Of a DNA stretch of 27,405 nt, positions 16,195 through 22,547 are shown one piece after another. Position 1 is the first letter of the stretch. Every line of letters starts with the position of its first letter. The DNA lies in NCBI GenBank assembly GCA_937888735.1, contig CALASN010000063.1, forward strand, positions 1-27,405, in the 5' to 3' direction. Source of the DNA: UBA5499 sp002426275 (lineage in GTDB: Bacteria; Bacillota; DTU084). The translations under genes were made by a program, and so were the position numbers. Below the pieces are notes generated by a model. That model saw only the letters and a list, made by a program, of their open reading frames with translations, ran no database searches and was not told the DNA's origin.

Positions 16195-16271
16195 GCCCAC
16201 GTAGCTCAGCTGGTAGCAGCGCATCCATGGTAAGGATGAGGTCACCGGTTCGATTCCGGTCGTGGGCTCCA
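16195..16271 (+). tRNA. tRNA-Thr (GGT)
   Basis: Acceptor GCCCACG pairs with CGTGGGC; anticodon stem CATCC/GGATG with loop ATGGTAA, anticodon GGT at 16229-16231; encoded CCA at 16269-16271. Nine Ts follow the CCA directly and may terminate transcription. It lies just before rpmG-secE-nusG, where a tRNA is often found. Confidence 0.95.
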
Positions 16272-16311
16272 TTTTTTTTTGCCTTTTTGAGGCTTGCTTT
16301 GAAAGGGCTGC

Positions 16312-16340
16312 TTGACAGTTATGGCAAGATATGATAAATT
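16312..16340 (+). promoter_or_regulatory. Promoter of the rpmG-secE-nusG-rpl cluster
   Basis: TTGACA (16312-16317), a 17-base spacer, TAAATT (16335-16340) preceded by TGA (extended -10). The -10 is weak but the -35 is perfect. Confidence 0.65.
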
Positions 16341-16394
16341 TTAGTAGTGACTTTATGCGTCCCGTGGTTCATGGGCGTAGTTGGGGGTGGAAAA

Positions 16395-16541
16395 ATGCGT
16401 GTGGCAATAACTTTGGCGTGTGATCAATGTAAGCGGAGAAACTATCGGACTAGTAAAAACAAGAAACAGACTGATCGCTTGAGCATCAAGAAGTATTGCA
16501 AATTCTGCCACCAGCATACTCAGCACAAGGAAACGCGGTAG
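16395..16541 (+). CDS. rpmG: Ribosomal protein L33 (bL33)
   Basis: A 48-residue basic protein of the large ribosomal subunit. Two Cys pairs (CDQC and CKFC) mark the zinc-binding form. ATG 16395 is preceded by GGGGGTGG (16383-16390) and gives the usual family length of about 49; an upstream in-frame ATG at 16347 lies close to the transcription start and would add an unrelated extension. It is the first protein gene of the cluster, as in most Bacillota. Confidence 0.95.
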   Translation: MRVAITLACDQCKRRNYRTSKNKKQTDRLSIKKYCKFCHQHTQHKETR

Positions 16542-16572
16542 GGGCGTAAACTAAAAGCGAGGGGTGAACGCC

Positions 16573-16791
16573 ATGGCCGGGGCTGTAACAACCCGTAATA
16601 AATTTAGCTTAGGTAAATACTTCCGCGAAGTGAAAAGCGAAATGCGGAAAGTAACCTGGCTTAATCGTCAAGATCTAAAAACTTACACATGGGTTGTCAT
16701 CATCATTGTCGCTATAGTGACTTTGTTTATCGGCGCCGCTGATTGGGTATTCGCCAAGTTGCTAGGTGCGTTGGGAATACTGGGGGTGTAG
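16573..16791 (+). CDS. secE: Preprotein translocase subunit SecE
   Basis: A small essential subunit of the SecYEG channel, 72 residues. It shows the conserved cytoplasmic amphipathic helix (YFREVKSEMRKVTWLNRQDL) followed by one membrane helix (about 40-58) and a short tail. The start chosen is ATG 16573, five bases after GAGGGGTGA (16559-16567); the GTG at 16564 lies inside that ribosome site. nusG follows after 17 bases. Confidence 0.94.
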   Translation: MAGAVTTRNKFSLGKYFREVKSEMRKVTWLNRQDLKTYTWVVIIIVAIVTLFIGAADWVFAKLLGALGILGV

Positions 16792-16808
16792 GGCTCAGGC
16801 CAGAAGGA

Positions 16809-17339
16809 ATGGAAGAAAAAAACTGGTATGTGATCCATACTTACTCCGGCTATGAAAACAAGGTTAAGGCGAATATAGAGCACCGAGTGGAAACCATGGG
16901 GATGAAAGACAAGATTTTTCAAATCATCGTGCCCATGGAAGATGAACTGGAATATAAGGATGGCAAGCAGCGTTTGGTCCAGAAGAAGGTCTTCCCTGGC
17001 TACGTGCTTGTTGAGATGATAATCACCGATGAATCCTGGTATTTAGTTCGCAATACGCCGGGGGTCACCGGCTTTGTTGGTTTTGGCAACAAACCTTCAC
17101 CTTTGGATCCTAAAGAAATTCACAGCATATTACAGCGGATGGGAATGGAAGAGCCCAGAGCCAGGATGGAATACGAAATTGGCACTAGGGTGAAGGTGGT
17201 TCGGGGACCATTTCAGAATTTCGAAGGTGAAGTGGAAGAGGTTAATCCAGAACGCGGCAAGCTTAAGATTACCATCTCTATGTTTGGCCGCGACACGCCG
17301 ATAGAGCTTGACTACGGGCAAGTGGAGAAGATTGATTAG
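16809..17339 (+). CDS. nusG: Transcription termination/antitermination factor NusG
   Basis: Binds RNA polymerase, affecting pausing and processivity. The 176 residues contain an N-terminal NGN domain (starting KNWYVIHTYSGYE, about 1-110) and a C-terminal KOW domain (GTRVKVVRGPFQNFEGEVEEV, about 122-176). ATG 16809 gives the canonical N-terminus, but the only purine-rich site (AGAAGGA) abuts the ATG with no spacer, so initiation may rely on coupling to secE. Confidence 0.96.
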   Translation: MEEKNWYVIHTYSGYENKVKANIEHRVETMGMKDKIFQIIVPMEDELEYKDGKQRLVQKKVFPGYVLVEMIITDESWYLVRNTPGVTGFVGFGNKPSPLDPKEIHSILQRMGMEEPRARMEYEIGTRVKVVRGPFQNFEGEVEEVNPERGKLKITISMFGRDTPIELDYGQVEKID

Positions 17340-17360
17340 GAATCGAGGTGAAGAGGGGAA

Positions 17361-17786
17361 ATGGCAAAGAAAGTATCAGCGATCATTAAACTTCAGTGCG
17401 AAGCAGGGAAAGCTACGCCGGCGCCTCCTGTTGGACCCGCCCTGGGACAGCACGGTGTGAATATCATGGAGTTTGTAAAGAGCTTCAATGAGAGAACAGC
17501 CAATCAGCCGGGAATGGTGATTCCGGTCGAGATCACGGTTTACGAAGATCGTTCGTTCACATTCATCACCAAGACGCCGCCGGCCGCAGTCTTATTGAGG
17601 AAGGCAGCCAAACTGGAAAAAGGTTCAGGCGTACCTAATCTGACCAAGGTGGGTAAGGTAACGAAAGCGCAGGTTAAAGAGATCGCAGAGCTGAAGATGC
17701 CCGACTTAAACGCGGCGAGCGTGGAAGCGGCAATGCGTATGGTCGCCGGCACGGCCCGCAGCATGGGCATTACTGTGGAAGGTTAA
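17361..17786 (+). CDS. rplK: Ribosomal protein L11 (uL11)
   Basis: A 141-residue L11, full length. The N-terminal domain has the Pro-rich hinge-facing region (PAPPVGPALGQHGVNIMEFVKSFN). The C-terminal domain binds the GTPase-associated region of 23S rRNA (LNAASVEAAMRMVAGTARSMGI). It begins 21 bases after nusG with GAGGTGAAGAGGGG upstream. Confidence 0.97.
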   Translation: MAKKVSAIIKLQCEAGKATPAPPVGPALGQHGVNIMEFVKSFNERTANQPGMVIPVEITVYEDRSFTFITKTPPAAVLLRKAAKLEKGSGVPNLTKVGKVTKAQVKEIAELKMPDLNAASVEAAMRMVAGTARSMGITVEG

Positions 17787-17791
17787 TTATT

Positions 17792-17823
17792 TGTGGGAGG
17801 CCTCTAAGGCCGTATGTACCACA
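17792..17823 (+). promoter_or_regulatory. Probable L1-binding mRNA site in the rplK-rplA gap
   Basis: TGTGG (17792-17796) pairs with CCACA (17819-17823), enclosing GGCC...GGCC and ending just before the rplA ribosome site. A GTGGGAG...CCAC element in this gap is a common feature of Bacillota and resembles the rRNA target of L1, so autogenous control of rplA is inferred. Confidence 0.5.
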
Positions 17824-17836
17824 GGAGGGATTATGA

Positions 17837-18532
17837 ATGCCGAAAAAAGGAAAGAGATATCAAGAGCTGGTAAAGGAGTTCGATAGCGAAGCTCTTTACG
17901 ATCCAGCAGAGGCTTTGTCCTTGGTGAAAGAAAAAGCAAATGCTAAATTCGATGAAACCATTGAAGCGGCCATTCGGTTGGGAGTAGATCCCAGGCATGC
18001 GGATCAACAAGTCCGGGGGACGGTAGTCCTGCCTCATGGCACAGGCAAGACAGTTCGGGTGTTGGTGTTCGCCAATGGTGAAAAGGCAAAGGAAGCCGAA
18101 GCTGCCGGAGCGGACTTTGTGGGCGCAGATGATTTGGCCCAAAAAATCCAGGGCGGCTGGGCGGATTTCGATGTGGCGGTCGCAACCCCTGATATGATGG
18201 GCATTGTGGGGCGGCTGGGCAGAATTTTGGGACCCAAAGGATTAATGCCCAACCCTAAAACCGGTACTGTTACCATGGATGTGGAGAAGGCAATCCGCGA
18301 GATCAAAGCAGGTAAAGTGGAGTACAGAGTGGATAAGTCCTCGATCGTGCACGTGCGCCTTGGCAAAGCATCCTTTGATTTGGAAAAGCTGCAAGCTAAT
18401 TTTCGCGTTCTGATGAGCGCGCTGATTAAAGCAAAGCCCTCCGCTGCCAAGGGAACCTATCTGCGAAAGATCGTTCTTTCGTCGACTATGGGACCCGGCG
18501 TGCGGGTTAATCCTAATTCAGTTACTGAATAG
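17837..18532 (+). CDS. rplA: Ribosomal protein L1 (uL1)
   Basis: A 231-residue L1 of the ribosomal stalk that also acts as a translational repressor of its own operon. Characteristic segments are GTVVLPHGTGKTVRVLVFA, the TPDMMGIVGRLGRILGPKGLMPNPKTGT signature region and the C-terminal STMGPGVRVN. ATG 17837 is used with CAGGAGGG upstream; an ATG four bases earlier (17833) is out of frame. The L10 leader follows directly. Confidence 0.97.
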   Translation: MPKKGKRYQELVKEFDSEALYDPAEALSLVKEKANAKFDETIEAAIRLGVDPRHADQQVRGTVVLPHGTGKTVRVLVFANGEKAKEAEAAGADFVGADDLAQKIQGGWADFDVAVATPDMMGIVGRLGRILGPKGLMPNPKTGTVTMDVEKAIREIKAGKVEYRVDKSSIVHVRLGKASFDLEKLQANFRVLMSALIKAKPSAAKGTYLRKIVLSSTMGPGVRVNPNSVTE

Positions 18533-18540
18533 GACGATAA

Positions 18541-18628
18541 ATATTGCCAGAGACAGCAGGTGGGGTCTGACCCCTCAATTGACGCCTGCCGAGGCAGCTA
18601 CTTACCATAAGTTCGATTATGGGATTAG
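18541..18628 (+). ncRNA. L10 leader (r-protein autoregulatory mRNA structure)
   Basis: The sequence has the conserved core of the bacterial L10(L12)4-binding leader: GCCAGAGACAGCAGGTG, then CGCCTGCCGAGGCAGC, forming the CAGGTG/CGCCTG stem with flanking kink-turn-type bases. It lies between rplA and rplJ and precedes an attenuator hairpin. Excess L10-L7/L12 complex would bind here and shut down rplJ-rplL. Confidence 0.88.
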
Positions 18629-18629
18629 T

Positions 18630-18660
18630 ATGCCTTGATCTGGTGATCAGGGCATTTTTG
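18630..18660 (+). terminator. Attenuator hairpin before rplJ
   Basis: ATGCCTTGATC, loop TGGT, GATCAGGGCAT (11 bp, one G-U pair) then TTTTTG. Placed right after the L10 leader and before the rplJ ribosome site, it fits transcription attenuation of rplJ-rplL. Confidence 0.85.
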
Positions 18661-18707
18661 TTGTGGAAAGGAGGTGCAAAACCTTTCCGCAAGGAAGGGT
18701 GAGGAGC

Positions 18708-19229
18708 ATGGCAAGACCAGAAAAAGTAGCAGTAGTAGAGGAGTTAACGCAAAAAATCTCTCAAAGCCAACTCGCTGTTTTGACGGATTATCGCGGACTG
18801 AATGTGAAAGACATTACGGAGCTGCGAAAAAAGCTCAGGGAAGCCGGGATCGAGTATAAAGTGGTGAAGAACACTTTGACCACCCTGGCGGCTAAGAAAT
18901 TGGAGCTTGACGATCTTGAGCCGCACTTGGCAGGACCGACCGCAATCGCTTTTGGTTACGACGATCCGGTGGCGCCGGCTAAGATCTTAAGCGAATTCGC
19001 CGAAGATCACAAACAGTTGGAGCTAAAAGCGGGGCTTTTGGACGGCAAGCTCATCGGCGCCGAAGCCATTGCCGATTTGGCCAAGCTTCCCAGCCGGGAA
19101 GTGCTGCTTGCAATGCTGCTGGGCGCAATGCAAGGACCAATCGGCGGTTTTGCCAGAGTGCTGGCAGGACCAGTCACAGGTTTTGTGAGGGTACTTGACA
19201 AAATCAGAGAACAGAAAGCACAAGCTTAA
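18708..19229 (+). CDS. rplJ: Ribosomal protein L10 (uL10)
   Basis: A 173-residue stalk-base protein; its C-terminal helix holds the L7/L12 dimers. The N-terminal half has the typical VLTDYRGLNVKDITELRKKLREA stretch and KNTL. The start is ATG 18708, five bases after AGGAAGGGTGA (18692-18702); an in-frame start at 18663 would fall inside the leader region. It is controlled by the upstream L10 leader and attenuator. Confidence 0.96.
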   Translation: MARPEKVAVVEELTQKISQSQLAVLTDYRGLNVKDITELRKKLREAGIEYKVVKNTLTTLAAKKLELDDLEPHLAGPTAIAFGYDDPVAPAKILSEFAEDHKQLELKAGLLDGKLIGAEAIADLAKLPSREVLLAMLLGAMQGPIGGFARVLAGPVTGFVRVLDKIREQKAQA

Positions 19230-19246
19230 AAGGAGGATTATTTAAG

Positions 19247-19621
19247 ATGACTAAAGAAGAACTTATTGAGGCCATAAGCAATATGACAGTTTTGGAGCTG
19301 TCCGAGGTAGTGAAAGAGTTAGAGGACAAATTCGGCGTCAGCGCAGCCGCTCCCGTGGCTGTTGCGGCAGCCCCCGCAGCCGGCGGCGCAGCTCCCGCTG
19401 CGGAAGAGAAGACGGCTTTCGATGTTATTCTCACCTCAGCCGGGGAAAAGAAGGTACAGGTCATTAAGGTTGTCCGGGAGATCACGGCTTTAGGATTGAA
19501 AGAGGCCAAAGACTTGGTAGACAGCGCGCCTAAGGCGGTTAAGGAAGGCGTTAACAAAGAAGAGGCTGAGACAATCAAAACCAAGATTGAAGAAGCTGGC
19601 GGCTCTGTAGAGCTGAAATAA
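19247..19621 (+). CDS. rplL: Ribosomal protein L7/L12 (bL12)
   Basis: A 124-residue stalk protein that recruits translational GTPases. It has an N-terminal dimerisation helix, an Ala/Pro/Gly-rich hinge (about 36-52) and a compact C-terminal domain (KVQVIKVVREITALGLKEAKDLVD). AAAGGAGG precedes ATG 19247. A hairpin directly after the stop ends the unit. Unusually, rpoB does not follow. Confidence 0.97.
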   Translation: MTKEELIEAISNMTVLELSEVVKELEDKFGVSAAAPVAVAAAPAAGGAAPAAEEKTAFDVILTSAGEKKVQVIKVVREITALGLKEAKDLVDSAPKAVKEGVNKEEAETIKTKIEEAGGSVELK

Positions 19622-19646
19622 GAAAGCGGCCTTGGCCGCTTTCTTT
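19622..19646 (+). terminator. Probable terminator after rplL
   Basis: GAAAGCGGC, loop CTTG, GCCGCTTTC then TTT: a perfect 9-bp stem with a short T tract. A second hairpin (GCCTGCC, GGAA loop, GGCAGGC; 19647-19664) follows immediately. Confidence 0.7.
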
Positions 19647-19722
19647 GCCTGCCGGAAGGCAGGCAGAATCCCTGCTCCAACATTAAGTTGGGGCCTGAGG
19701 CCATAGGGAGGAGGTGAGCGCG

Positions 19723-20010
19723 ATGCGCTCTTACGAGTTGATGTACATTCTTTCTGCTAATTTGGATGAAGCTGCCGTTCCCGAGATCATCGCCAAATTT
19801 GAGGAGATCATAACCGCAGGCGCAGGCGAGATCGAGAAAACCGAGCAATTGGGCAAAAGGCGTTTGGCTTATGAGATCGACGGCATGCGAGAGGGCTTCT
19901 ATGTGCTGAGCAATTTTAAGTGCCCAGTGGAAACCGCCCAAGAGCTGGAGAGAATCATGAAGATCACCGATGGTGTAGTCCGATACTTATTAGTTAAGGT
20001 AGAGGAGTAA
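19723..20010 (+). CDS. rpsF: Ribosomal protein S6 (bS6)
   Basis: A 95-residue S6, partner of S18 in the small-subunit platform. It starts MRSYELMYIL and ends near GVVRYLLVKVEE, a full-length single-domain S6. ATG 19723 follows GGAGGTGA (19710-19717) with a five-base spacer; the in-frame GTG at 19714 is part of that ribosome site. It leads the classic rpsF-ssb-rpsR operon. Confidence 0.96.
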   Translation: MRSYELMYILSANLDEAAVPEIIAKFEEIITAGAGEIEKTEQLGKRRLAYEIDGMREGFYVLSNFKCPVETAQELERIMKITDGVVRYLLVKVEE

Positions 20011-20023
20011 AGGAGGGTTTGCA

Positions 20024-20434
20024 ATGCTCAACCGCATCATTTTGATCGGCAGATTAACAGCGGATCCCCAGTTGCGTTATACCCAAAACGGGATCGCGGT
20101 TACATCGTTTACTTTGGCAGTGGATCGCCCCTTCCAAAATCAGCAAGGTGAACGGGGCACAGATTTCATTGATATCGTTGTCTGGAGGAAACAGGCTGAA
20201 ACATGTGCCAACTATCTGAGCAAAGGGAGACTGACTGCGGTTGAAGGTAGATTGCAGATTCGCTCCTATGAGGCCCAGGATGGCACCAAGCGTAGGGCTG
20301 CGGAGGTTGTGGCGGACAATGTCCGCTTCTTGGACAAGGGAAGCGGCAGCGGCAACCAACCGGCAACCAGCAGTCCTCCGGCGGATGATTTCAGCGATCT
20401 TGGCGGAGCCGATGGAGAAGAATATCCATTTTAG
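20024..20434 (+). CDS. ssb: Single-stranded DNA-binding protein
   Basis: A 136-residue SSB that coats single-stranded DNA in replication and repair. An OB fold occupies about 1-105 (MLNRIILIGRLTADPQLRYT; DFIDIVVWRKQAE). A short flexible linker leads to the acidic C-terminal tip EEYPF, close to the DDIPF-type tip that recruits partner proteins. The operon position between rpsF and rpsR is standard. Confidence 0.97.
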   Translation: MLNRIILIGRLTADPQLRYTQNGIAVTSFTLAVDRPFQNQQGERGTDFIDIVVWRKQAETCANYLSKGRLTAVEGRLQIRSYEAQDGTKRRAAEVVADNVRFLDKGSGSGNQPATSSPPADDFSDLGGADGEEYPF

Positions 20435-20443
20435 GGAGGAGGA

Positions 20444-20686
20444 ATGGTTTTGAGCGGCAAACGCGAACGCGGACGCAAAGGCCGAAGGAAAGTATGTTCC
20501 TTCTGCGTAGATAAAGTCGAACAGATCGATTATAAAGACGGCGGCAAACTGCGCCGTTATATAACAGAACGGGGCAAGATTCTGCCCAGACGCATCACTG
20601 GCAATTGTGCTAAGCATCAGCGGCAACTCACCATCGCCATCAAAAGAGCAAGGCATATTGCCCTGTTGCCGTACACTATGGATTAA
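20444..20686 (+). CDS. rpsR: Ribosomal protein S18 (bS18)
   Basis: An 80-residue S18 with a very basic N-terminus, then CSFC and GNCAKHQR, the Cys/His set of the zinc-binding form. It ends LLPYTMD. AGGAGG at 20438-20443 touches ATG 20444 while AGGGAGG lies slightly upstream; TTG 20450 (78 aa), six bases from AGGAGG, is a plausible alternative start. A terminator follows. Confidence 0.95.
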   Translation: MVLSGKRERGRKGRRKVCSFCVDKVEQIDYKDGGKLRRYITERGKILPRRITGNCAKHQRQLTIAIKRARHIALLPYTMD

Positions 20687-20692
20687 CGAAAC

Positions 20693-20720
20693 AAGGGCCC
20701 TCTGGGGCTCTTCTTTTTTT
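20693..20720 (+). terminator. Terminator after rpsR
   Basis: AAGGGCCC, loop TCTG, GGGCTCTT (8 bp, one G-U) then CTTTTTTT. Confidence 0.88.
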
Positions 20721-20809
20721 CCTTTCCCTGCCGCCTCAGCCAAGATTTGTTGGCCGCTGTGAGGAGGAATACAAGAGTCCTGGGAGAAATATTAAAGGTG
20801 GGGTGAGAG

Positions 20810-21154
20810 ATGATGACCCTTGCCAAGCAAGAAATCGATGTTGCCCGGAAAATAAAAGCCATCGAATATCTGAAAGCGCAGCTCGTGGGCAATAACGCGC
20901 AGGTCATGTTCCAGATGCTGGAGGGCGGAGAAGAAGAAATCATCAGCGCCACCGCGGACCTTTTGCTCACCGGTTTCATTTTGGCCAGGCGCTGCGGCAT
21001 AGACTATGCCCGGCTGGAACGAGAGATTTTGGACAAGGCCCGCCATGCGGCACAGCAGAGGGAAAACCTGGAAAAATGGTATGGCGATTATACGAACTTC
21101 GTCCATTATCTTTTGGCGCGCACCGGCCAGCTGCCAGAAGGGGAAACGCTTTGA
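20810..21154 (+). CDS. MazG-like family protein
   Basis: A 114-residue all-alpha protein similar to the small MazG-like proteins found in Bacillota just before yybS. It has an acidic helix pattern (MLEGGEEEIISATADLLLTGFILARRCGID) reminiscent of the metal-binding EExxE/D region of all-alpha NTP pyrophosphatases. Whether it hydrolyses nucleotides is unknown. AAGGTGGGGTGA is the ribosome site; ATG 20810 or ATG 20813 can serve. The next gene starts inside its stop codon, so the two are coupled. Confidence 0.7.
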   Translation: MMTLAKQEIDVARKIKAIEYLKAQLVGNNAQVMFQMLEGGEEEIISATADLLLTGFILARRCGIDYARLEREILDKARHAAQQRENLEKWYGDYTNFVHYLLARTGQLPEGETL

Positions 21155-22080
21155 ATGTGAGATTTTTGACCCGCGGGGCGCTCTTGGCTGCCGTCACTGT
21201 GGCGATGGCCTTAATCGGCCTTTTGCCGCTGGGCGGAGAGCTTGTGTTGCTTCTTCTGCCGCTGCCCCTGAGCATTCTCACATACCAGCACGGCTGGAAG
21301 GGAGCAGTCTTGCCGCTGCTGGTTGCCTCGCTGCTGCTGGCATTTTTGGGGCACATCTCCTTAGCCTTGGCAGTCGTGCTTTTCTATGGCCTGATGGGAA
21401 TCGCGCTGGGAAACTCCCTGCGCAAGGACGCCCCGCTGTGGATTGTCTTCGGCGGCTCTGCCGCAGCCGGCGCAGGCGGTTTAGCCTCGCTGTGGCTGTT
21501 GGGAAAGTTAATTTTCAAGCAAGACGCTTTCGCCTTGATGCAGCAGGGACTGAAGACAGCTCTGGGGGAAGCCTTTAAGTTATATAAATCCATGCCGTTA
21601 GCCAGTGAGCAGCTGAAACTTTTGCAGCAAACGCAAAAGATGCTGCTTGAGATGGTTGATCTGGCCATCCCGGCGATGTTGGCGCTTGGGTTGCTCTTGC
21701 TGCTTCTGGTTAATTTTCAGGCCAGCAGAAAGATAATCGTCTCTCTGGGCGGTTCTGTGGTTGCTTTGCCGCCTTTTGCCCGCTGGCGCTTGCCGTGGTA
21801 TATGGTGTGGCTGTTCATTGCCGCTTTTCTGCTGAGGAGCATAGGTAAAGGCTGGCTTTATCAGCTGAGTTTGAACGTTTATATCGTTACCATGTTTCTT
21901 TATGTGCTGCAGGGGTTGGCGATCGTTGCCGGGCAGCTGAGCAAGTGGGGGTTATCCCGGCCTATGCGGACATTAATCTTGCTTTTGGCTTATTTTTTTT
22001 TCGGGCAGATCTTGGTCCTACTGGGGCTTTTCGATACCTGGTTTGATTTCAGGAAATTAGGGTCCGCTGAACGGAGGTGA
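21151..22080 (+). CDS. yybS: YybS family (DUF2232) membrane protein
   Basis: A 309-residue multispanning membrane protein with about eight hydrophobic helices and few polar loops, matching the DUF2232/YybS family that sits between rpsR and rplI in many Bacillota. The function is unknown; resemblance to small-molecule transporters has been suggested for the family, which I cannot test here. The start chosen is TTG 21151, overlapping the previous stop (TTGA) and five bases after AGAAGGGGA; GTG 21157 is an alternative. The long N-terminal extension back to 21076 overlaps the previous gene and is not likely. Confidence 0.82.
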   Translation: MNVRFLTRGALLAAVTVAMALIGLLPLGGELVLLLLPLPLSILTYQHGWKGAVLPLLVASLLLAFLGHISLALAVVLFYGLMGIALGNSLRKDAPLWIVFGGSAAAGAGGLASLWLLGKLIFKQDAFALMQQGLKTALGEAFKLYKSMPLASEQLKLLQQTQKMLLEMVDLAIPAMLALGLLLLLLVNFQASRKIIVSLGGSVVALPPFARWRLPWYMVWLFIAAFLLRSIGKGWLYQLSLNVYIVTMFLYVLQGLAIVAGQLSKWGLSRPMRTLILLLAYFFFGQILVLLGLFDTWFDFRKLGSAERR

Positions 22081-22085
22081 ATAAT

Positions 22086-22535
22086 TTGCAGGTGATTTTG
22101 AAAGAAGACGTGAAGAAGCTGGGCAAAAAAGGGGACTTAGTCAATGTGGCGGAAGGTTACGCAAGGAATTATCTTTTTCCCAGAAGCCTGGCTGTGGAAG
22201 GTTCGGGAGGAAATTTGAAATCATTGAAGCAGGAAAAGGACGCGGTGCGCATGCGGCAAGCCAGGGAAGAGGAAGCCGCGAAGAAATTAGCTGTGAAGTT
22301 GAATGAGGCCAGCCTTAAGCTGAAGGTGAAAGTTGGAGAAGCGGGCAGACTCTTCGGCTCAGTCACAGCCAAAGATATTGCGGACGCCGCCAAAGCGCAG
22401 CTGAGATTGAAAATCGATAAAAAGCAAATTGTCCTGGGTGATCCCCTGAAAACCCTCGGCTCCCATCGGGTTGAGGTTAAGCTTTTCCCAGGGGTAGACG
22501 CAGCGGTAACGGTCGAATTAGCAGCTGAGGATTAG
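22086..22535 (+). CDS. rplI: Ribosomal protein L9 (bL9)
   Basis: A 149-residue L9, the usual length. The N-terminal domain (QVILKEDVKKLGKKGD, then GYARNYLFPRSLA) is followed by a long connecting helix and the C-terminal rRNA-binding domain with GRLFGSVTAKDIA. TTG 22086 is the start because GGAGGTGA (22073-22080) is five bases upstream and the protein then begins at the canonical position; the GTG at 22077 lies within that ribosome site. Confidence 0.96.
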   Translation: MQVILKEDVKKLGKKGDLVNVAEGYARNYLFPRSLAVEGSGGNLKSLKQEKDAVRMRQAREEEAAKKLAVKLNEASLKLKVKVGEAGRLFGSVTAKDIADAAKAQLRLKIDKKQIVLGDPLKTLGSHRVEVKLFPGVDAAVTVELAAED

Positions 22536-22547
22536 GGAGGAAAGAGG

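Noticed and set aside
19204..19941. A 245-codon minus-strand frame across rplL and rpsF
   Set aside because: It shadows the rplL Ala-rich hinge and rpsF, both certain genes; long antisense frames are expected there.
20054..20743. A 229-codon minus-strand frame across ssb and rpsR
   Set aside because: Opposite two certain genes and a terminator; no family features.
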